DNA from: an uncultured Porphyromonadaceae bacterium | Lineage (GTDB): Bacteria > Bacteroidota > Bacteroidia > Bacteroidales > Muribaculaceae | DNA: 64,000 nt | Reading direction: 5' to 3' | Assembly: GCA_900545955.1 (NCBI GenBank) | Contig: URAU01000009.1 | Location: 1-64,000 of the forward strand | In this document: piece after piece, positions 59,133 to 64,000 of the stretch | Numbering within the stretch: position 1 is the stretch's first letter | Layout of the letters: every line of letters begins with the position of its first letter | Notes under the pieces: generated by a model | Seen by the model: only the letters and a program-made list of their open reading frames with translations | Told to the model about the DNA's origin: nothing | Databases searched by the model: none | Made by a program: the position numbers and the translations under genes

Positions 59133-61052
59133 TTATTTCACTTCCTCGAAGTCGACGTCGGTGACACCGTCGTCGGCGGGGCCGTGGCTGCCGCCCTGTG
59201 CGCCACCCTGGAAGGGTGCGCCCTGCTGGCCGGCTGCGCCCTGGGCCTGTGCCTGGGCGTTGAGGATGTCCTGCTGGGCTGCGCCGAAGGTTGTCTCGAT
59301 TTCCTTGATGGCGGCATCGATGGCTGCGATGTCCTGAGCCTTGTGAGCGTCTTTCAGTTTGGCCACTGCTGCCTCGATAGCTGCCTTCTTATCGGCGGGA
59401 ATCTTGTCGCCGAGTTCGTTGAGCTGCTTCTCGGTCTGGAATACGATTGCGTCGGCCTGATTGAGTTTGTCGATGCGCTCTTTTTCCTTGGCGTCGGCGG
59501 CGGCGTTGGCTGCGGCCTCATCCTTCATACGCTGGATTTCGGCGTCGGTAAGGCCGCTGGAGGCCTCGATGCGGATGCTCTGCTCCTTGCCGGTGGCTTT
59601 ATCCTTGGCGGATACGTTGAGGATACCGTTGGCGTCGATTTCGAATGTCACTTCGATCTGAGGTATGCCGCGGGGTGCGGGTGCGATACCGTCGAGGTGG
59701 AATTTGCCGAGGGTCTTGTCGTCCTTGGCCATGGGGCGTTCGCCCTGGAGCACGTGGATTTCAACCGAAGGCTGGTTGTCGGCAGCGGTCGAGAAGGTCT
59801 CGCTCTTGCGGGTAGGAATTGTGGTGTTGGCCTCGATGAGTTTGGTCATCACGCCGCCGAGGGTCTCGATGCCGACCGACAGGGGCACTACGTCGAGAAG
59901 GAGCACATCCTTTACGTCGCCTGAGAGTACGCCGCCCTGGATGGCTGCGCCGACAGCTACTACCTCGTCGGGGTTGACGCCCTTGGAGGGAGCCTTGCCG
60001 AAGAATTTCTCCACGATTGCCTGGATGGCGGGGATACGGGTGGAACCGCCTACGAGAATAACCTCGTCGATATCCTTTGCCGTCAGACCTGCATCCTTAA
60101 GAGCCTGCTCGCAGGGAGCGATGGTGGCGTTGATGAGTCGGTCGGAGAGCTGCTCGAATTTAGCGCGGGTGAGGGTCTTCACAAGGTGTTTGGGCACACC
60201 GTTGACGGGCATGATGTAGGGAAGGTTGATTTCGGTCGAAGTAGTCGACGAAAGCTCGATCTTGGCCTTTTCGGCAGCTTCCTTAAGGCGCTGGAGAGCC
60301 ATCGGGTCCTGACGGAGGTCAACGCCTTCGTCCTTGATGAACTCGTCGGCGAGCCAGTCGATGATTACGTGGTCGAAGTCGTCGCCGCCCAGGTGGGTGT
60401 CGCCGTTGGTGGATTTCACCTCAAACACACCGTCGCCGAGCTCGAGGATGGAGATATCGAATGTGCCGCCACCGAGGTCGAACACTGCGATTTTCTGGTC
60501 CTTGTTGCTCTTGTCGAGGCCGTAGGCAAGTGCGGCTGCCGTAGGCTCGTTGACGATACGGCGCACGGTGAGACCGGCGATTTCGCCGGCTTCCTTAGTG
60601 GCCTGACGCTGGGAGTCGTTGAAGTAGGCAGGCACTGTGATAACAGCCTCCTTCACCTCCTGGCCGAGATAATCTTCGGCGGTCTTCTTCATCTTCTGAA
60701 GAATCATGGCGGAGATTTCCTGAGGAGTATACTGGCGGCCGTCGATGTCGACGCGCGGAGTGTTGTTGTCGGAGCGGACAACTTTATAAGGAACACGCTC
60801 GATTTCTTTCTGCACCTGGTCGTAGGTCTCGCCCATGAAACGCTTGATGGAGTAGATCGTACGGCCGGGGTTGGTGATGGCCTGACGCTTGGCAGGGTCG
60901 CCCACCTTACGTTCGCCGCCATCTACGAAGGCAACCACCGAAGGAGTGGTGTTGCGGCCTTCGCTATTGGGGATTACAACGGGGTCTTTACCTTCCAGCA
61001 CTGCTACGCAGGAGTTGGTTGTACCTAAGTCGATACCTATAATTTTTGCCAT
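59133..61052 (-). CDS. dnaK: Chaperone DnaK (Hsp70)
   Basis: A 639-residue cytosolic chaperone. The start is at MAKIIGIDLGTTNSC, the invariant DnaK opening; the 22 codons before it are read-through. Signatures include IVNEPTAAALAYGLDK, IAVFDLGGGTFDISIL and VILVGGSTRIPAIQ in the ATPase domain, then the substrate-binding domain, with SVGIETLGGVMTKLI, and the EVKXX-like end (VDFEEVK). No grpE or dnaJ gene is beside it. No TAnnTTTG box was found upstream in the 61053-61305 gap. Confidence 0.98.
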   Translation of the reverse strand: MAKIIGIDLGTTNSCVAVLEGKDPVVIPNSEGRNTTPSVVAFVDGGERKVGDPAKRQAITNPGRTIYSIKRFMGETYDQVQKEIERVPYKVVRSDNNTPRVDIDGRQYTPQEISAMILQKMKKTAEDYLGQEVKEAVITVPAYFNDSQRQATKEAGEIAGLTVRRIVNEPTAAALAYGLDKSNKDQKIAVFDLGGGTFDISILELGDGVFEVKSTNGDTHLGGDDFDHVIIDWLADEFIKDEGVDLRQDPMALQRLKEAAEKAKIELSSTTSTEINLPYIMPVNGVPKHLVKTLTRAKFEQLSDRLINATIAPCEQALKDAGLTAKDIDEVILVGGSTRIPAIQAIVEKFFGKAPSKGVNPDEVVAVGAAIQGGVLSGDVKDVLLLDVVPLSVGIETLGGVMTKLIEANTTIPTRKSETFSTAADNQPSVEIHVLQGERPMAKDDKTLGKFHLDGIAPAPRGIPQIEVTFEIDANGILNVSAKDKATGKEQSIRIEASSGLTDAEIQRMKDEAAANAAADAKEKERIDKLNQADAIVFQTEKQLNELGDKIPADKKAAIEAAVAKLKDAHKAQDIAAIDAAIKEIETTFGAAQQDILNAQAQAQGAAGQQGAPFQGGAQGGSHGPADDGVTDVDFEEVK

Positions 61053-61180
61053 AATGAATATAATGTTTTTGTTGTTGTTTTCAAATGTTGTCTGATGTGC
61101 GGCGGCTCGCTGAAGCATGATAATACGCTTTGGAATCGCCGTCCGCTCTGATATAGGAACAAATGTTGTGCCAAAAAGGT

Positions 61181-61213
61181 TGGCGGTTTCAGAATCAACA
61201 TCTGAAACCGCCA
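61181..61213 (-). terminator. Terminator of the znuC-like gene
   Basis: TGGCGGTTTCAG pairs exactly with CTGAAACCGCCA (12 bp). On the minus strand it leads into ACCTTTTTGG, so it ends the ABC transporter unit before dnaK. Confidence 0.7.
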
Positions 61214-61305
61214 GTTAAGAATTCATAATGACTTATTGGCAGACCGTTCTGCCATATCTCTGCCAAATTTTCCGAAACATATGGATGATGGCCCGAACAG
61301 GAAAT

Positions 61306-62001
61306 CTACGAGCAGGAGTCGGCAGCGAAGGGCTGGGGATGATGCCGCTTGCAGAGACGCACCGTATGGTCGACGATTGCGTGGCGGTTGGCCATGGTGG
61401 AGATTACGGAAAGCTCGTGGCTTACGAGTACGATTGTGGTATGAGGGGCCACCCCCTGGAGAATCGTATAGATATGTTGCTCGAAATGCTTGTCGAGATA
61501 GCTGAGGGGCTCGTCGAGCACAAGCATTTCCGGACGAGAAATCAACGCTCTGCCGAGCAGGGCGCGCTGCAGCTGGCCTCCGGAAAGATTGCCGATTGAA
61601 GCCCGGCGATGGTCGGAAAGCTCCACCATGCGTAGAATCTCGTCGACGGCGGTTCGCCTCTCGTCGGCCTCAAGCCTTCCGATGGCCATCAGTCCCGAGG
61701 AAATCACCTCCTCCACAGAGATGGGGAAGCGCGAATCAATCATATTTTTCTGGGGCAGATAGCCGATTGGAAGCCGGTTGCACTCGCCGCCGGCCGAATT
61801 GCGGTATATCACCGCACCGGCCGAGGGCCGCAAAAGCCGCAGCATGATGCGTAGCAACGTGGTCTTTCCGCCGCCGTTAGGACCTGTGATGGCCAGAAAG
61901 TCACCTCGGTTCACCGTAAGGTTCACATCGGAAAGGATATTCTTTCCTTCCCACTGCATGCTGACTCCACGAAGCTCTATTATCGGTTTACATATCTCCA
62001 T
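61306..62001 (-). CDS. Metal-type ABC transporter ATP-binding protein (ZnuC-like)
   Basis: A 231-residue cytosolic ATPase. Walker A is GPNGGGKTTLL, the signature LSGGQLQRALLGRAL, Walker B MLVLDEPLSYLD and the switch His in LVSHEL. The pattern with YLPQKNMIDSRFPISVEEVI is that of ZnuC/MntB-type zinc or manganese transporters. It is encoded 66 nt after the ZnuA-like gene. No membrane permease gene of this system is in the window. Confidence 0.9.
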   Translation of the reverse strand: MEICKPIIELRGVSMQWEGKNILSDVNLTVNRGDFLAITGPNGGGKTTLLRIMLRLLRPSAGAVIYRNSAGGECNRLPIGYLPQKNMIDSRFPISVEEVISSGLMAIGRLEADERRTAVDEILRMVELSDHRRASIGNLSGGQLQRALLGRALISRPEMLVLDEPLSYLDKHFEQHIYTILQGVAPHTTIVLVSHELSVISTMANRHAIVDHTVRLCKRHHPQPFAADSCS

Positions 62002-62067
62002 ACGGCAGAAAGACGGGTAATATTAAAATAATTTCGACCGGCTATTTAAGATGAGAAAACAAGAACG

Positions 62068-62988
62068 TCAGCGTGACGCCGTTCCGGCCAGGGCATCTAC
62101 GGTTCGGGACATCTCCCCCTCCCAGTCGGCGCTCATCGGATTTATCTCTACGGGATTGAGCCCGACGGTCCGGCCCACCATCCCGGCCCGCGCCGGATCA
62201 GCACCCTGCTCCACAAAAAATACAACCGGCTGTGCGCGTCGGATTCCGTCGAGCACGTGCGCCCTGCCTCCAGCCGAACTTTCCTTCTGGCCATCAGTAA
62301 GTGCGAGCTGGCGCAATCCGAAATCGCGGGCAAAGTAGCTGAGCGCAGGGTGACGTATGGCGAACGAGCTCCCCCCGACAGGTGCGAGCCGCCCCTTCCA
62401 TGCTCCTTCCAGAGAATCGAGGCGCACTATCAAAGTCCGGTAATTGGCCGTATAATAAGGAGTGCGCGCCGTATCGGCATGGCAGAATGCACGCAATACG
62501 TTTTCCGCGATAATACGCGCATTCCCTACCGACGACCATATGTGCGGATCGGCATACAGCTCTTCGCGCTCATCCGAAGCGTCGGAATGTCGATGCACGC
62601 CGTCATGTTCATGGCCGTGAGTGCCGTGAATAAGATCGATTCCATCCGATACGCTCACAATCCGGGGTGCTCCCCCGCGAGAGGAGCTTTTTTGGGCCAG
62701 CGACTGTTCGAAAGGCATCAGCCCGGTAGACAGCAGAAGATCCGAGCCACCGAGCGCTTTCATGGCTCCCACCCCCGGCTCGAAAGTCTCGGGGTCGGAA
62801 CCGGATTTCAGAAGTGTAGTTACTGCAACGCTGTCGCCGCCAATGGCCCGGGCGAAATATTCAAGCGGAGGCACCGTGACGGCCACTCCGAGCGGCTCTC
62901 CCGCCTCGGGGGCTGCATCGCCGCGGGCCGAACACCCCGAGGCGACAACCGCCATCGGAAGCGCCGCTAACCCAAGAATGCGGAACAT
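62068..62988 (-). CDS. Zinc/manganese-binding lipoprotein (ZnuA-like)
   Basis: A 306-residue exported metal-binding protein. I choose the start at 62988 (MFRILGLAALPMAVVASGC), which gives a short perfect lipoprotein signal; the frame is open to 63075, and a Met at 63051 would abut the promoter. The family blocks are PPLEYFARAIGGD, GSDPETFEPGVG, DPHIWSSVGNARI (metal His) and IRHPALSYFARDFGL (second His). A His-rich loop (HGTHGHEHDGVHRHSD) is typical of zinc carriers. The znuC-like ATPase follows; the permease is absent. Confidence 0.88.
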   Translation of the reverse strand: MFRILGLAALPMAVVASGCSARGDAAPEAGEPLGVAVTVPPLEYFARAIGGDSVAVTTLLKSGSDPETFEPGVGAMKALGGSDLLLSTGLMPFEQSLAQKSSSRGGAPRIVSVSDGIDLIHGTHGHEHDGVHRHSDASDEREELYADPHIWSSVGNARIIAENVLRAFCHADTARTPYYTANYRTLIVRLDSLEGAWKGRLAPVGGSSFAIRHPALSYFARDFGLRQLALTDGQKESSAGGRAHVLDGIRRAQPVVFFVEQGADPARAGMVGRTVGLNPVEINPMSADWEGEMSRTVDALAGTASR

Positions 62989-63056
62989 ACGGCCACATCC
63001 GGCCGAGGCTTCCGACACAAACCCTCTGAATCGCTGTACAATCGGTTTCATAGCCA

Positions 63057-63064
63057 CAAAGTTA
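63057..63064 (-). promoter_or_regulatory. -7 promoter box for the ZnuA/ZnuC operon
   Basis: TAACTTTG on the minus strand, 68 nt before the chosen ATG at 62988. Confidence 0.5.
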
Positions 63065-63127
63065 AGGAAAAACAATGATTTAGAATCTAATTTTATATGG
63101 AAGTTTACATTTTACCAATTTTATATT

Positions 63128-63156
63128 TTGAAATATAATAATTTATACTATCTTTG
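63128..63156 (+). promoter_or_regulatory. Promoter of the Lrp-like regulator with long leader
   Basis: TTG at 63128-63130 and TATCTTTG at 63149-63156 are 18 nt apart. The leader of about 165 nt before the ATG contains imperfect GC-rich inverted repeats around 63190-63250 that could form a structure. Confidence 0.6.
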
Positions 63157-63328
63157 CAGGTACGCTATACAAGCGCGATTGTCGGTAACGGCTATTGCCG
63201 GTCCGAATTCCGGCCCACCATCAATGGCCGGGCGGCATACGGAGGCCCCGCAACGCCCACTTATGGCATTTTGAATCACTTAAATCTAAATTATTTAACG
63301 GTAATCAGGGAATTATTCACCTCAAGCT

Positions 63329-63793
63329 ATGGCAAGAATCAATCTCGACAATCTTGACACCAAGATTTTGCAAATGTTGGTCGACAATGGCCGTAAACCG
63401 TTTCTGGAGATTGCACGCGAATGCGGTGTCTCCGGCGCGGCCATCCATCAGCGCATAGCAAAGCTACAGGCCACCAACATTCTTGAAGGGTCGCGGGCAC
63501 TGATCAAACCCACCACGCTGGGTTACGATACCTGCGCTTTCGTTGGCGTTTTCCTAAAGGAGCCCAGCAAGTTCAACGACTTTGTGGAGAAACTCAAAAC
63601 GGTGCCCGAAGTGGTGGAATGCCACTTCACCACCGGTCAGTACGACATGCTCATCAAAATGTATGCCCACGACAACGAGCACCTTCTCCACCTGATCCAC
63701 GAGAAGCTCCAGCCGCTGGGACTTCTCCGCACCGAGACGCTCGTATCATTCCGCGAGGTGTTCTCGCGCGCCCTCCCCGTGGGCAACGATTAA
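63329..63793 (+). CDS. Lrp/AsnC family transcriptional regulator
   Basis: A 154-residue DNA-binding protein. The N-terminal helix-turn-helix is LDTKILQMLVDNGRKPFLEIARECGVSGAAIHQRIAKL. The C-terminal RAM-type ligand domain follows (AFVGVFLKEPSKFNDFVEKL and VVECHFTTGQYDMLIKMY). Family members respond to amino acids. It has a long leader and its own terminator, so it is a single-gene unit. Targets are unknown. Confidence 0.93.
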   Translation: MARINLDNLDTKILQMLVDNGRKPFLEIARECGVSGAAIHQRIAKLQATNILEGSRALIKPTTLGYDTCAFVGVFLKEPSKFNDFVEKLKTVPEVVECHFTTGQYDMLIKMYAHDNEHLLHLIHEKLQPLGLLRTETLVSFREVFSRALPVGND

Positions 63794-63847
63794 AGCTTCG
63801 AGAGGCGCACAGCCGCGCCATCTATCTTAAAAACACGTCGGACATCC

Positions 63848-63890
63848 AAAAGGCGATGCGCCGGGATTTTCTCCCGAGGCATCGCCTTTT
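63848..63890 (+). terminator. Terminator of the Lrp-like gene
   Basis: AAAAGGCGATGC pairs with GCATCGCCTTTT around CCGGG/CCCG inner pairing, followed by AATTTTAAATT. It may also serve the converging gene at the window edge. Confidence 0.75.
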
Positions 63891-63921
63891 AATTTTAAAT
63901 TGTCGTTAAGGTTGCGACGAC

Positions 63922-64000
63922 TTACTCGCGCACGAAGCGCAGGCAGTGGCCGAAGGTATAGGTATGGGGATTAAGACCCTTGGTAGGGAATACTGCATTA
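63922..64000 (-). CDS. C-terminal end of a FISUMP-like protein (partial)
   Basis: The last 25 codons of a gene entering from the right: VFPTKGLNPHTYTFGHCLRF then VRE and a TAA at 63924-63922. The ending GHCLRFVRE resembles the SVRCVRE-type end of Fibrobacter major paralogous (FISUMP) domains found on many Bacteroidales surface lipoproteins. The remainder lies outside the window. Confidence 0.6.
   Translation of the reverse strand, partial: NAVFPTKGLNPHTYTFGHCLRFVRE

Noticed and set aside
58836..59924. A 362-codon plus-strand frame opposite the small winged-helix gene and dnaK
   Set aside because: It is antisense to the C-terminal part of dnaK and has only low-complexity Cys/Gly/Leu sequence.
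1..64000. CRISPR arrays, rRNA genes, prophage structural genes
   Set aside because: No regularly spaced repeats with unique spacers, no rRNA sequence and no capsid, tail or terminase genes were seen.

Overview
The window is a chromosomal segment of a gut-type Bacteroidales, most likely a Muribaculaceae-like organism. The evidence is the repeated Bacteroidetes promoter signature (TAnnTTTG, sometimes with an upstream TTG) in front of many genes, secreted proteins that end in the short Bacteroidales C-terminal sorting-like tail, polysaccharide-degrading enzymes (GH127, GH51), a FucP-type permease, and CTnDOT-type conjugation genes. Most of the sequence is GC-rich. The stretches 5.3-10.4 kb, 14.1-16.2 kb, 23.9-25.3 kb and 57.0-57.9 kb are visibly AT-rich and look imported.

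Layout. 0-4.8 kb: a large lipoprotein whose C-terminal part resembles the leukocidin/haemolysin pore-forming fold, followed by a secreted subtilase. 5.4-10.3 kb: a minus-strand defence/toxin cluster with an unknown gene, a Fic protein, a metallophosphoesterase and a Panacea-type toxin-antitoxin pair; two copies of a ~80-bp promoter-bearing repeat bracket the last two units. 11.3-18.0 kb: a decayed remnant of a CTnDOT-like integrative conjugative element (PcfK, PcfJ, DUF3873, lysozyme, TraQ, broken TraP) carrying a PIN-coiled-coil-membrane cargo gene, ending near a tRNA-Lys. 18.5-23.3 kb: acyltransferase-like membrane protein, GH127 and a BASS transporter. 23.4-25.5 kb: an HExxH protein of unknown family between two copies of a hairpin-rich repeat.

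25.7-34.1 kb: secreted CHB_HEX_C-type protein, a fused nucleotidyltransferase/GHMP kinase with a FucP-like permease, nitroreductase, Spy-like His-rich protein and a beta-propeller lipoprotein. 34.1-41.7 kb: GH51 arabinofuranosidase divergent from xylose isomerase, then an AraJ-like MFS exporter. 41.7-43.4 kb: a membrane protein of unknown function and two gene remnants, bounded by a duplication of the exporter's 3' end. 43.3-49.4 kb: Ogt, AraC regulator, aldo/keto reductase, RibD-like reductase and two Cys-nucleophile dienelactone-hydrolase-like proteins. 49.6-57.0 kb: a lipid-phosphate cluster (TonB receptor, two PAP2 phosphatases, DgkA) next to a porin, a two-component system and an EamA protein. 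57.9-58.7 kb: a zeta-toxin gene broken by a 16-bp tandem duplication, with a small upstream partner. 58.9-64 kb: small winged-helix protein, DnaK, a ZnuA/ZnuC pair without permease, an Lrp regulator, and the end of a FISUMP-like protein.

Recurring themes are short tandem duplications that frameshift accessory genes (13.5 kb, 58.15 kb), gene fragments left by rearrangement (43 kb), and families of perfect hairpins between genes. The strongest candidates for undescribed biology are the leukocidin-like lipoprotein, the PIN-coiled-coil-2TM cargo protein, the repeat-flanked HExxH protein, and the unknown-plus-Fic pair.
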